A stretch of 38,162 bases of DNA from contig RPFO01001958.1 in NCBI GenBank assembly GCA_009746045.1, positions 1 through 38,162 of the forward strand. Reading direction: 5' to 3'. Made by a program: the position numbers and the translations under genes. Below, piece by piece: positions 9,935 through 20,300 of this stretch. Below the pieces are notes generated by a model. It saw only the letters and a list, made by a program, of their open reading frames with translations. It ran no database searches and was not told the DNA's origin. The stretch comes from Mesostigma viride (lineage: Eukaryota > Streptophyta > Mesostigmatophyceae > Mesostigmatales > Mesostigmataceae). Position 1 is the stretch's first letter; every line of letters starts with the position of its first letter.

Positions 9935-12900
9935 CTAGAGCTTGTGCAGGGTTTTATATTCCTGCAGCAGGCGACTACACCCATCTAGCTCACTCTCCGT
10001 ATACCAAACCTTATCTACTTCACTACGAGCATACATCCACTTCACTTTATACTGACGCTGGGTACCGCGGCCCTTTTTGATATCTCGATGGGCCACGATG
10101 CTTTCTACTTCGTCTTCTACTTCCCCAGTGTCAGGATTATGCTCTAAAGGGGCAGGCGCTAACTCCCTGCCAGCGAACGTACTAGGGTGGTACAGTTTAA
10201 GCTGGCTCCTATGGAAGGTGTTTGAATGCGTTTGCCAAGAGGTAGGGATATCGACCTTATACAAGAAATTTCCTACCCTAGACAACACATGGAAGGGTCC
10301 TAAGAAGGCAGGCCTAAGTTTGACCTTCAGTTCTGCTTCAAACTTATGAGCAAAACGGCCAACACGGGGGCCTTCTACTAATACTAGATCTCCTACTTCT
10401 ATCTCAGGTGCTCGTCTATCTAAGGAGGCACGCAACCTAGCAAGGTACTTAGCCTGAGCTTTTTGATACCCTGAGATCGCGTGGTCATGAGCAGTTTTCA
10501 TTCTATCTAGTAAGGACTGTACACCTTCTACAGTATCTCGGGACACATCATCCTTGTCCCGTAGAGGACTAGCTAAGAGAGAGGTAGGGGTAAGGGGCTG
10601 TCTCCCAGTATCTAAGAAGAAGGGCGTATATCCATGCGCAGCTTGGGGACAATTGTTGAGGGAGAACTCTACCAAACATAAATAATCCTCCCAATCACTA
10701 CCCGAGCCATTAACATAGTGCCTAAGCGCTTCTTCTACTACTCTATTAAGACGCTCTACTAAATGAGAGGAGGAGGAGTGGTAGGCAGTACCGTAGGTAA
10801 CCTTGGTACCGATGGCAGCGAAAAACTGCTGCCAAAAATCTGAGGTAAATAATTTATCCTTATCACTAATAAACTGCCTACTCAATCCATGATATCTATA
10901 TACATTATTGAGGTATAGGCGTGCGCAATCACGTGCGGTGAGTTCTAAAGGACACGGCACAAGATGGCACATACGAGTAAAACGATCTATGAACACAAGG
11001 ATTTGGGCATTGCCCCTATCATTCTTTCTAAAAGGTCCTACAAAATCCATCATGATAGAATCCCAAGGCATGATAGGGTCAGGCAAGGTCCTAGGTTCTG
11101 CTATCTGTCCTACATTATTGGGTTTCATTTCCTGGCAAGATTGACAAGTTCTAACATACTCATCCACATCCTTATAAAGGGAAGGCCAGTAATAAGAGCG
11201 GGCTACTAGGTCCCGTACCCGTTTACCACCCTGGTGAGCAGCTAAGTCATGCAACTCAAAGAGCAAGGAGGAGCGACAGATAGGAGGGACATACAGGCGC
11301 CATTGAGGGGGAGAATCTGCTATCTGCACATATAAAAACCCACCTACAAATTTACAAGGGTGCTTGCCTAATTGTTGGGGATGTGCAGCAATGGCAGCTA
11401 ATGCTTCCGGCTCAGTGGCCGTAAATCTACTAATAAGGCGTTCAAGATCAGAGGTAGGCATCGCTACAGAAGTATCCAGAACAGGTTTAAAGAGATCTCC
11501 TACCGCCTTGCCGAAGAGAAGGGGAGGTCCTAGGGGGACTACGTTTTCATAAGACTTTCCTGACCTAGTCGCTATATGGCTAAGCGGTATAGAAATTTTA
11601 TTTTTCCCCTCCCCCCCACCGAGGCCACAGGAAGGGCCTCACACGGGAGAGAGAGTCCTACGTGAGAAAGGAGATCAGGCATGCGAACAGCTGTATGAAA
11701 GAGGTAGGCATAGGAATCATCATCAGGTAGTTCACCATAAGGGGTTACACCCATAGTAGTAGGAACTAGAGTAATATTGAGAACATCAAGGTCCTCGAAG
11801 AAGGAATAGTCTGCACGACGAGAGAGTGCATCTGGTACTATGTTATCTACACCCTTGACATACTGAAGTTTAAAAGGGGAAAACTGTGCTAAAAATTCCA
11901 TCCAGCGCGCTTGCCGAGGGGTAAGGTTGGGTTGGGAGAGAAGATGGGTAAGGGGACGATGATCCGTTTGGATAACTAACCTATAAGGATCTAGCTCACA
12001 GGGTTCATTCAGGCAGACATCAAATTGAGCACCTTTAAGGAAGTGCTGCCACGCGTGGCAACAATACACCACCGCTAAGAGTTCCTGCTGGTGGACGGGA
12101 TAGTTACGCTCCGCAGGGAGCATTGTCCTAGAGATATATTCAATTGGCTGTAAGCCCTGACCCTGATCCTGGAGAAGGACACCACCTATAGCTACTTTAC
12201 TAGCATCTGTAGCCACAACAAAGGGTTTAGTAGTATCCGGTAGGATGAGTACAGGAGGGGAAAGGAGTAGGGATTTTAGGCACTGAAAAGCAGACTGACA
12301 CTCACTACTCCAAACAAAGGGGATATCCTTCTTTAATAAATGATTAATAGGGGCTGCTATAGTGGCGAAACGCGGGATAAAACGCCTATAGTAAGAAGCA
12401 ATTCCTAGGAAACTACGTACACCTTTAACGTCGGTAGGAGTAGGCCATTCCTGAATTGACTTAGTTTTATCCGGGTCGGTAGCGACCCCGGCATCTGACA
12501 GAACGTGCCCTAAAAATGGGACACTCCTACCCGAACGCACTTTAGCACGGCGCGCCCACAAAGAATTTTCAGCCATTATTTCTAATACTTTCTTTAAATC
12601 ACGTAGGTGCGTTTCAAAATCAGGAGAGTAAATAAGAATATCATCTAAGTAAGCTTGAGCACAAGAACGGTCATGCTCAGATAAAGAAACAGAGGAGAAG
12701 GAGGGATCCTTTAGATCAGAGGACACCTGAGGAAGATGAGAATTTCCCATAACAGGTCTAAGCACTTCATTCATTAACATTTGAAAAGAGGCAGGCGAGT
12801 TACAGAGTCCCATAGCCGCTACTCTAAACTGGTAATGACCAAAAGGGGTAGCAAAGGCGGTTTTATGGCAATCCTCAGGAGCTATCCGCAACTGCCAAAA

Positions 12901-14217
12901 ACCATCCGCACAATCCAGTACTGTGAAACAAGTGGAACCTTTAACCTTATTAAATATATCGTCAATACGAGGTAGAGGGTATTTAGATTTCACAGTAATA
13001 TCATTCAACTTCCTATAATCAGTAACTAGGCGAAACTTGCCATTTGGCTTAGGAACTAACAGGACACCAGCTGAGTAGGGGGAGTTACTAGGCTCTATCA
13101 ATCCTGCTTCTAATAATGACACTAAAATCTGTTTTAGTTCCTTTAACTCGGTAGGGCCCATTCTATACATCGGAGAGTGCGTAGGAACTGCACCGTCCTT
13201 GATAACTACACGGTGTAAAACAGAACGAGGAGGAGGATAAGAAGGAGTCTTTTCTTCAAATACTTTTGAGGAATCTATCACAGCCATGTATCTTACTATT
13301 TCATTTTCAGTAAATCCTACTCCTATTGTATCCACTGTATTTACATCTATATCCACACTATTGTTAGTGCTAGGTATCTGTTGTACTTCTAACTGAAGGA
13401 ACATACATAATAGGTATCCATTTTGCTTTAATTCAGAACGTAATTCGTCATTTGACATTATTACTTCAGGTATAGGTCTTACAGGAGGATCAACAGGTGT
13501 AGGAGGAGTAATATCTACCAAGGATAAATTTTCCAATCTATAATGACGTTCAGGTACCCAGTAAGAGCTATCTGGAAACCAAATGACCATGGTATCATAA
13601 TTAATAGTAATCTTATTATCCTGGTGCCAATCTAATCCTAGTAATACATCAGCGGTAGTGATAGGGCCTATAGTGGCCGTCAGGTTGACAGTACGTCCTT
13701 GTATAACCATGGGAAGGGACACCGTACCCGGGGAATGACTGGTGCGACCATCAGCATAATGAACAGTAACGGGTTTGGTGTGAGGGGTAGGGACTAGTCC
13801 TAAACGTCTAACTAGGGCCTCGCTCACAAAGGAGCTAGCCGCACCGCTATCTACCAACACAGAGACATTCAAGAGTTCATCAGCATGCAAGAAGGGGTCT
13901 ACAACAGTGTGAGGGACGGTTAAACCACCATTCAAGAACATAAGAGGACGCACACGTAGTGGTAGGGATGATTCAGCTCCTACAGAGGTTATAAAAACAG
14001 GCAAGCAAAAATTAATATCTGGGGTACTATCTAAGGACCTGTCCAGGTTACCCCCGGCTGACAGGCCTACTGTTCCCCTCCCCCCCCAAATCCATAGGAA
14101 CGAACCCCGAAGAAGACCCTGGCGGAAAAGCCACTGCTGGAGGGTCACGAGGGATTGAAGAGGGTGCGGGAGCCTGATTATCATAGGGGAACCCTGGGGA
14201 TCCTGTCTGCACAGCAT
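9935..14217 (-). CDS. pol: Pol polyprotein: protease, reverse transcriptase, RNase H, integrase, chromodomain
   Basis: Two open frames (14217-11572 and 11461-9935) belong to one polyprotein; the frame changes at a C7 run (11611-11617), where one base is probably missing. The aspartic protease active site DSGAASS lies near 13862-13840. The RT holds the catalytic YLDDILIYS near 12655-12630. RNase H follows, with the ATDAS motif near 12215 and TDHRPLTHLL. Integrase has an HHCC zinc finger (HDLAAHQGGKR, then TCQSC), the DDE residues in MMDFVGPF, FISDKDKLF and HLVERLNR, and a C-terminal chromodomain-like end (DEVESIVAHR, QYKVKW, ELDGCSRLLQEY). The enzyme set copies the RNA and inserts the DNA; the chromodomain may guide integration to chromatin. 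Unusual: about 25 extra residues lie just before YLDD, and about 14 lie before the TDHRPL segment. Confidence 0.92.
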
Positions 14218-15796
14218 TCAGCCTACTAGGGGTAGCTGAAGGAATGCGTCCTGAAGTGGGACGAATAGGAGCACGCTGAGGGGTACGAGGAGGGCGAGCG
14301 TCGGGATGAGGGGGAGCACCCGAAAGGAACTTGGGGCATTCACGTTTAAGATGACCTACTTCCTTACAATGATAGCAGGTAATATGAGAGACATCCAGAG
14401 CTGAAAGGTCAGTCACACAGATATCTAATTCTTCTACATAGGAGTTCTCCTCCTCAGGGGTAAGGATAATATTATTAATACGGGAACGGGTAGGAAGAGA
14501 AGGCGTGGAGAAGAAATCTGCTACACGTAAAAGATGCTGACGCACATGCTTGAGGGGCAGGTCAGTAAAACGGTAGGCAGAGAACTGGCGCTTGACTTCA
14601 CGCAATAAGGGTCTACTGAGGCCCTGAAGGAAGCGAGCACGTACTTCTGCACCCGACAAATCCCTAATTCGTACCATCTGAGCATCAAACTCTTTCATAT
14701 ATTCTTTGAAGGACTTGGTACCCTGCTGCAAGGTGCCAAAGGATAATCTATCCTGCCAATCTGCATCGGGAGGGACTAAATGGTTCTCTAAACGCTTGAA
14801 CAATTCTGCTACAGAGTTTGGGTAGGCATGAGAGGCAAGAGACTCACACTGGATGAGGTTAGCAAGTTCAGGAGTAATGCAGGTAGTAAGATAATGAGGA
14901 ACTAGTACAGCATCAGAGAGGCGCCACCTATTGTGGTTCTGCCAGGACTCTGTGTTCTGGGTGAGCAACATAATGAAGGTGAAAAACTGTTGAGGGGTAG
15001 ACTTGACATCCAGCTTAGGAAGGTTGGCAAAGAGGGGAAGAGCAGGAGGCTTAGGGGGATTAGAAGAATCAGTTTTTCCCATAGGGCCACTATCTTCCAC
15101 TGCTACATAAGCGGGATAGAAGGAAGGGATAGGAAAAGTCTTGGGTAGGGGTCTGGAGGGAGCCACCGTTTCCGGATGGTGCCCATAGGAGAAGGGGACA
15201 GTATATTGCTCACGAAGAGAGGAATAGGCAAAATGATCATAATTCCTATCATCTAGGGGCATGGTACTGAAATCATTATTAACTTCTAAATCAGCCACAC
15301 GGGTAGGAACCTGGGCAGCCTCATAGGCCGTCTCAGGGTAGGACCAGGAAGCAGGTGGGAAAAAGGGGACTGCACTAGGGCGCCCAGAAGGGCCGACAGG
15401 GGCCGAGGTACGACCCGTGTTAATAGCAGGCATTGAAGGCACAGGGTGGGAAGGAGGCCTAGGAGCATTGTTAGTGTGTGAGGACCTGCTGGAGGGGTGA
15501 GCCAAGGTTGCAGAAGGGGCAGGGGCCTGGTTCGCAACGAAAGAAGGTTCCTCACTAAATCTGACTTGGGAAATACGTTGTTCATAGGTAGGTGGGGTAA
15601 TTGAGGGACGACGGCGACCACCAGCAGCAGGAGAAGGCGGTGAGGTACGCAGAATACCTTGAGGAGTGAGATGGTGTACCGTTTCCAAGGAGTCCCGTCG
15701 GTTACCACGAGTATTGTTATTGTTAATGTTATTAGTAGTATTATTATTATTATTATTGGTAGGTATAGGCGACATATCTCCACCCACTGGATCCAT
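14048..15796 (-). CDS. gag: Gag structural protein with CCHC zinc knuckle
   Basis: 582 codons from the ATG at 15796. The N-terminus is low in complexity: an Asn-rich run coded by an AAT-type microsatellite, then Pro/Ser-rich sequence. Residues about 250-440 match the retrotransposon Gag/capsid type (FFTFIMLLTQNTESWQN, then SFGTLQQGTKSFKEYMKEF and ARFLQGLSRPLLREVKRQF). One zinc knuckle, CYHCKEVGHLKREC, has C-x2-C-x4-H-x4-C spacing at about residue 470, followed by a Pro-rich tail. Gag packages the element RNA into virus-like particles in the cytoplasm. The 3' end overlaps Pol by 170 nt; Pol is in the +1 frame, entered near a G8 run at 14087-14080. Confidence 0.9.
   Translation of the reverse strand: MDPVGGDMSPIPTNNNNNNTTNNINNNNTRGNRRDSLETVHHLTPQGILRTSPPSPAAGGRRRPSITPPTYEQRISQVRFSEEPSFVANQAPAPSATLAHPSSRSSHTNNAPRPPSHPVPSMPAINTGRTSAPVGPSGRPSAVPFFPPASWSYPETAYEAAQVPTRVADLEVNNDFSTMPLDDRNYDHFAYSSLREQYTVPFSYGHHPETVAPSRPLPKTFPIPSFYPAYVAVEDSGPMGKTDSSNPPKPPALPLFANLPKLDVKSTPQQFFTFIMLLTQNTESWQNHNRWRLSDAVLVPHYLTTCITPELANLIQCESLASHAYPNSVAELFKRLENHLVPPDADWQDRLSFGTLQQGTKSFKEYMKEFDAQMVRIRDLSGAEVRARFLQGLSRPLLREVKRQFSAYRFTDLPLKHVRQHLLRVADFFSTPSLPTRSRINNIILTPEEENSYVEELDICVTDLSALDVSHITCYHCKEVGHLKRECPKFLSGAPPHPDARPPRTPQRAPIRPTSGRIPSATPSRLNAVQTGSPGFPYDNQAPAPSSIPRDPPAVAFPPGSSSGFVPMDLGGEGNSRPVSRG
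14080..14087 (-). promoter_or_regulatory. Candidate Gag-Pol frameshift site (G8 run)
   Basis: Read on the minus strand, GATTTG is followed by a run of eight G (shared with its last G) inside the Gag/Pol overlap. Passing from the Gag to the Pol frame needs a +1 shift, as in Ty3. Other frame changes in this window mostly have the sign of one lost base; this one has the opposite sign. It could instead be one extra G or two lost Gs in the assembly. Confidence 0.4.
15712..15758. repeat. AAT/ATT-rich microsatellite inside gag
   Basis: An imperfect trinucleotide run (TATTGTTATTGTTAATG, then repeated ATT) which on the coding strand gives an Asn-rich segment near residue 15 of Gag. Such runs are variable in length and lie outside the capsid domain. 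Confidence 0.8.
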
Positions 15797-15889
15797 CTTT
15801 AATTACGTAAAGGAATAGGAATCAAAAGAAGAAAGCAACAAAAGAAAAAGGAAAAACCTTGAAGGTCTGCAGCAGGAACAAAATTAAAA

Positions 15890-16282
15890 TCAATCCTTTT
15901 TAACAACAGTAATGGATAGGGAACCGAATTCCAAGGTGAGAGGAGTATCTAAGCTAGAAGAGGATGCAGCCCTCTTAGGGGGAGACGAAGGAGGGGTAGC
16001 AAAATCTAGAGCTTCTACAGGAGGGCGACCATGAGGAGTAGAACGTACGTGTAGGCCTAGATCTGATACGCTATGGTCTATAAGGAATTGTTGAGCTTCC
16101 TCGAAGGTAACAAATTTCTTATACCTAATTACATTATATGTACGGTTTTGCACTATCTTCCTAGCATCTGACCAAGAGAGGAAAATGGCTGACCATTGAG
16201 GGGTAATAACCACGTAATACTTAGCTAAACTATTATCACTAGATGAATGGGAAGGCGCAGTAAAAACACGACGTTGACTCAT
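15890..16282 (-). CDS. Accessory ORF with RNase H1-N / viroplasmin-like domain
   Basis: 130 codons, start ATG at 16282, located between the leader and gag. Residues about 20-72 follow the short alpha/beta pattern of the RNase H1 N-terminal domain, also found in the caulimovirus viroplasmin: KYYVVITPQWSAIFLSW, a stretch rich in basic residues, YKKFVTFEEAQQFL. In RNase H1 this domain binds RNA/DNA hybrids. The rest is a Pro/Ser-rich tail and has no RNase H catalytic domain. A separate ORF of this type upstream of gag is not part of the usual Ty3/gypsy layout. It could bind the hybrid formed in reverse transcription or the element RNA (inference). The fold assignment is from memory of the pattern and needs a profile search. 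Confidence 0.65.
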   Translation of the reverse strand: MSQRRVFTAPSHSSSDNSLAKYYVVITPQWSAIFLSWSDARKIVQNRTYNVIRYKKFVTFEEAQQFLIDHSVSDLGLHVRSTPHGRPPVEALDFATPPSSPPKRAASSSSLDTPLTLEFGSLSITVVKKD

Positions 16283-16796
16283 GATAACTCACCTGGCGTG
16301 TCTTGTGATGTCAAGCTAGACGAGGTAGGGGTAGGCGACTTAGCTTGACGATCTGGATCACCGAAAGAAGAAGGAGGGCGGGAGTTTCCAGCTCTCGTCC
16401 TAAGTCAGCGGCCGGATATCCCAGCGCTCGTCCTAACACAGCGCCCCGTAACTCTGCGGGTGCGGCCGTCTAATAAAGCAGCAGCACAAGGAAAAAGGTG
16501 TAGGTACGGCGACGCTAATCGTCTCCGAACAGTAATACTCCCCGATCTAAGGCAGGAAACAACCGTAAGCAGGAAAACAAGGCGAAGGACAGGCTAACTA
16601 CGAAAGGATTTATCCGCTGTGAGCAGGTCTAGCTTCTAGGTAAAGCGTGTCCCGAAACGGGCAGCACGACGCTCCTAGCTTGAAGGCGACCCGCCCATTA
16701 CCTATCAAGGAAGTGTCGACTTCTTGTTCCTGGACGCGGAAGGGGTCTTGAAAAGGTGTATGTGGCAAGGGATAGTCGTCTCGTTCACTACCTACT
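16283..16796 (-). other. Element leader (5' untranslated region)
   Basis: About 510 bp between the primer site and the first ORF. The open frames seen here run on into the LTR and have no motif. It is expected to hold the RNA packaging signal, but nothing specific can be read. Confidence 0.6.
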
Positions 16797-16814
16797 GAAG
16801 TTCCTCCGGAACCA
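16797..16814 (-). promoter_or_regulatory. Putative primer-binding site
   Basis: One base inside the 5' LTR the minus strand reads TGGTTCCGGAGGAACTTC. It begins with TGG, the complement of the CCA end of a tRNA, at the expected position. I could not name the matching tRNA. The internal inverted repeat GTTCCGGAGGAAC suggests a hairpin, so another priming mode cannot be excluded. Confidence 0.5.
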
Positions 16815-16815
16815 T

Positions 16816-17387
16816 TGTTACGCCGCGGATATCTACCTCCACCTCTGCCTCTAATGGGCCTGATACTACCTAAACTGGTCAGGCCTCCTCTACTTAACCC
16901 TCTGGCGAAAGACGAACGTGACGGAGCTGATCTCAATGCATTAACGTAAGTGTTGCTATAATACGCCATACAACCATTTACCAAAACCCGTTTACTCCAG
17001 GAATAGAGGAAGGAAACACAACTACACTGCCGTGACCCAAGCCTAAATGTGTCAATTCACTTAACACACGCCGAGTAACCACACAAGGAGTGGAACGTGC
17101 ATAAATGGTCACCAACGGTCCAACAGGCTCGGGCCGACCTGGCCCTCGCCTGCAGAACCACAGAAACACAGGCAGGTGCACAGATGCACGCCGGTCCACT
17201 ACATTCTACAAAAGGATAAGGACCACTAATATAGTACGCGGCGCGGCGCCCAAAGGCACCCAATATACCACAGTACTGTTACGGGGACAATCATGTCCAA
17301 ACTAGAACTGCACGTAACCTAGGAACAACCGAGGCCATGGACCTAATTTACGTCCGTAACTACAACGAATTGTTACGCGACGTAACA
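16816..17387 (-). repeat. 5' LTR (right copy, 572 bp)
   Basis: It starts TGTTACGCC and ends CGTAACA on the plus strand. Compared with the left copy it has nine additional bases and no substitution that I can see, so it is the better-read copy. The end at 17371-17387 contains a perfect 7-bp inverted repeat, TGTTACG-CGA-CGTAACA. In the transcribed (minus) direction this LTR should hold the promoter of the element. Confidence 0.95.
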
Positions 17388-17392
17388 ACGAT
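17388..17392. repeat. Target-site duplication, right copy (ACGAT)
   Basis: Same five bases as 6614-6618, directly after the LTR. Removing the element and one copy leaves the fibre reading frame continuous. Confidence 0.93.
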
Positions 17393-20300
17393 GGTAGCGG
17401 GGTCGAGTGTGACGGTCGAAGAGGTGAAATTCGAAAACTCTGCGATATCCACGACGAACGCAGACCTGACTCTTTCCGCCGCGTCGAGAGTGAAGGTGGA
17501 TAAGGAGCTCGAGCTGACGAGCACGTCCGGTGGGAAGGTGACGGCACCAAACGGGGTATTGGCACTGTCGGGCGCGTCAGGATCCGGAGTGACACTGGAC
17601 AATGCAGTGAGTGTCAGAGGGGCCGCAATCTCTGCGACGAGCACCGACCTGACTCTTTCCGCCGCGTCGAAAGTGAAGGTGGATAAGGATCTCGAGCTGA
17701 CGAGCACGTCCGGTGGGAATGTTACGGCACCAAACGGGGTATTGGCACTGTCGGGCGCGTCAGGATCCGGAGTGACACTGGACAATGCAGTGAGTGTCAA
17801 GGGGGGCGCAATCTCTGCGACGAACACCGACCTGACTCTTTCCGCCGCGTTGAAAGTGAAGGTGGATAAGGAACTCGAGCTGACGAGCACGTCCGGTGGG
17901 AAGGTGACGGCACCAAACGGGGTATTGGCACTGTCGGGCGCGTCAGGATCCGGAGTGACACTGGACAATGCAGTGAGTGTCAAGGGGGGCGCAATCTCTG
18001 CGACGAACACCGACCTGACTCTTTCCGCCGCGTTGAAAGTGAAGGTGGATAAGGAACTCGAGCTGACGAGCACGTCCGGTGGGAAGGTGACGGCACCAAA
18101 CGGGGTATTGGCACTGTCGGGCGCGTCAGGATCCGGAGTGACACTGGACAATGCAGTGAGTGTCAAGGGGCCGCAATCTCTGCGACGAACACCGACCTGA
18201 CTCTTTCCGCCGCGTCAAAAGTGAAGGTGGATAAGGATCTCGAGCTGACGAACACGAACGGAGGAAAAGTTACGGCTACCGGAGGAGCGCTGACGCTGTC
18301 AGGGTCCGGGGCGGCCATACAAGTGTCCAAGGCAAACGCGGCCGATGCTAGCGTGACGATATCCACGCTAGAACCATCGCTCGTATTGAATTCTACGGAG
18401 AACGTAAAGGTGAACAAACTCCTTATGCTGACGAACCAGGACGCGAGCGGAGGCGATGTATCGACGTCTACTGGTCCCTTGAACTTGAGAAGCAAGACGG
18501 GTAGGATAAATGTGGCATCCACGAGCTTCGATGAGTCGGCGATATCAACGGGCAACGGCGCGCTTTCGTTAGACGCGACGACGTCCGTCAACGTGAAAAA
18601 GACACTCAAGCTGTCGAACTCAACTAACGACGCAGGTGACGTGACGACGATCAACGGTCCTCTGAACCTGTCGGGCAACTCCGGCGTGGTAAACGTGGCG
18701 GCCGTTAAGGTTGAAGGATCCGCTATATCCACAATATCCACGGGCACGAGCGTACGCGATCTAACATTGACTTCCGATGCGAACGTCAAAGTGACAAGGG
18801 ATCTCGTGTTGACGAACTCGGCAAGTACCGGGGGCAACATTACGACGTCCAACGGCCCTCTTAACCTTTTGAGCCAATCCGGCGTCGTGAACGTATCCGG
18901 CGTGAACGTGACGGGATCGACCGTGCAAGCGTCCGCGAACACGCTAGCGTTGACGGCTCCCGTCCAAGTCGCAGTGAAAAAGGATCTCGTCCTCACGAAC
19001 ACGGCGGGCACGGGCGGTAGAATTACGACACCCGTCGGCGGTCTCGAGCTGACGTCTGCCACGGGCGAGGTGACGGTGAGCGGGAATCTCAACGTGGCCG
19101 GTAATCTGAACACCGTCAACCAGATATCGACTAACGTAGCCGTGTCGGATAAGGTCGTATTCCTCGCCACTCCGGCGGACACACCCGTGGCGACGTGGCA
19201 ATTCGATTCGCCGACGCCGGAAACGGACACGGTCAATTCAGTCGTCATGAACGTGTACGGGGGCGCGGCGTTCCAGAACGAGCGACTTGTAATAACGGAC
19301 GGTGCAGGAGTATACGCTTCCGCCTCTCCACCTGTGGACAAATCGTCGTTATGGCCATCCGGAACGAGTGGGTTTCTTGTGAGCGCGAAATTTACTCCGA
19401 CGATCACGGGCATGACCACCGATTTGATGTCTTATGGTCCATTCGACGTCAGACTAGAAGAAGACAAATTCGCACTTATGGTTGGACAAACAAAGTTTTA
19501 CTTCATACCGAACAGAACGTTTCCCGCAAACAAGACTTTCAAGCTCGCATTACGCAAGGACACGTTTACGTCCAAATTGCACATTCTCGTCGACGACCGT
19601 GAAGTCCCTGTTACTTCCATACTGTCCAATATAGTCGAAGCCTCAGTAACGACACCTTTGCTGAAGATAGGTAACTACACATCTACCGCGTTCTACCCGT
19701 TTTACGTCGACGACGTGCGCGTATCGTCCGTCTCACCGGCCACAAACGCCTCCTCTTCTGGTGCCGGGATCGCCGTCGACGGAGATGGCACCGTGGATTC
19801 CGTCCCGGCCGAACGTTCTATTAAGTGGAACGCGGGGACCAATCAAGATGGGGGGGATACACTCGGATCGTATTGGCACATCCGAGGCGGACAACTTCTG
19901 TTCTCGCGTGTCGTGAGCAGCGCGGTTCGAAAAGCACCATCTACGAACACTGTCCTTTCGAGTCTTCCTGACAAAAGCATCGAGGTTGTGAGTTGGGACT
20001 TCGTCTCAACTACGAATCCGTCATCGGATCGATCGTTTGACACTGTCAAAGGCCGACAAATGGTATTGACTGATCCAACGAGATATACATGGGGGGTCTT
20101 TTTACAGGCAACGAAGCGGGTACGACCGCGTTGGGGAGAGCCCAAACGACCCTCCTTGAATCTGATTTGAACTCCGCGCAAGACAAGGGGTTCTCGTTCC
20201 TCATGGATATAATCCCGCCAACCGATTTTAACACGGCAGGTTCGGTTCTCACGCTTTTTGTGTATGGTCTGTTTGGCACGGCCGGAAAATACATTCGAGC

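Larger units (their letters stand above)
6619..17387 (-). mobile_element. Complete Ty3/gypsy LTR retrotransposon (chromovirus-like), 10.8 kb, minus strand
   Basis: It has two LTRs starting TG and ending CA, a 5-bp target duplication, a possible primer site inside the 5' LTR and a G-rich polypurine tract inside the 3' LTR. Minus-strand order from 17387 down: 5' LTR, leader, RNase H1-N/viroplasmin-like ORF, Gag, Pol (protease, RT, RNase H, integrase, chromodomain), a long ORF of unknown function, 3' LTR. The RT-RH-integrase order is that of Ty3/gypsy (Metaviridae). The element is less GC-rich than the flanking viral genes, and its codon use differs from theirs, so it comes from a different genome, presumably that of the eukaryotic host. 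The near-identical LTRs suggest a young insertion. It interrupts the fibre gene. Confidence 0.95.

Noticed and set aside
17463-18200. CRISPR-like array
   Set aside because: The regularly spaced units are 183-bp in-frame coding repeats without distinct repeat and spacer parts.
17360-19419. Long minus-strand frames opposite the fibre repeats (268 and 418 codons)
   Set aside because: They repeat with the same 183-bp period as the fibre and have monotonous Ser/Thr/Val/Pro content; antisense shadows of the repeat array.
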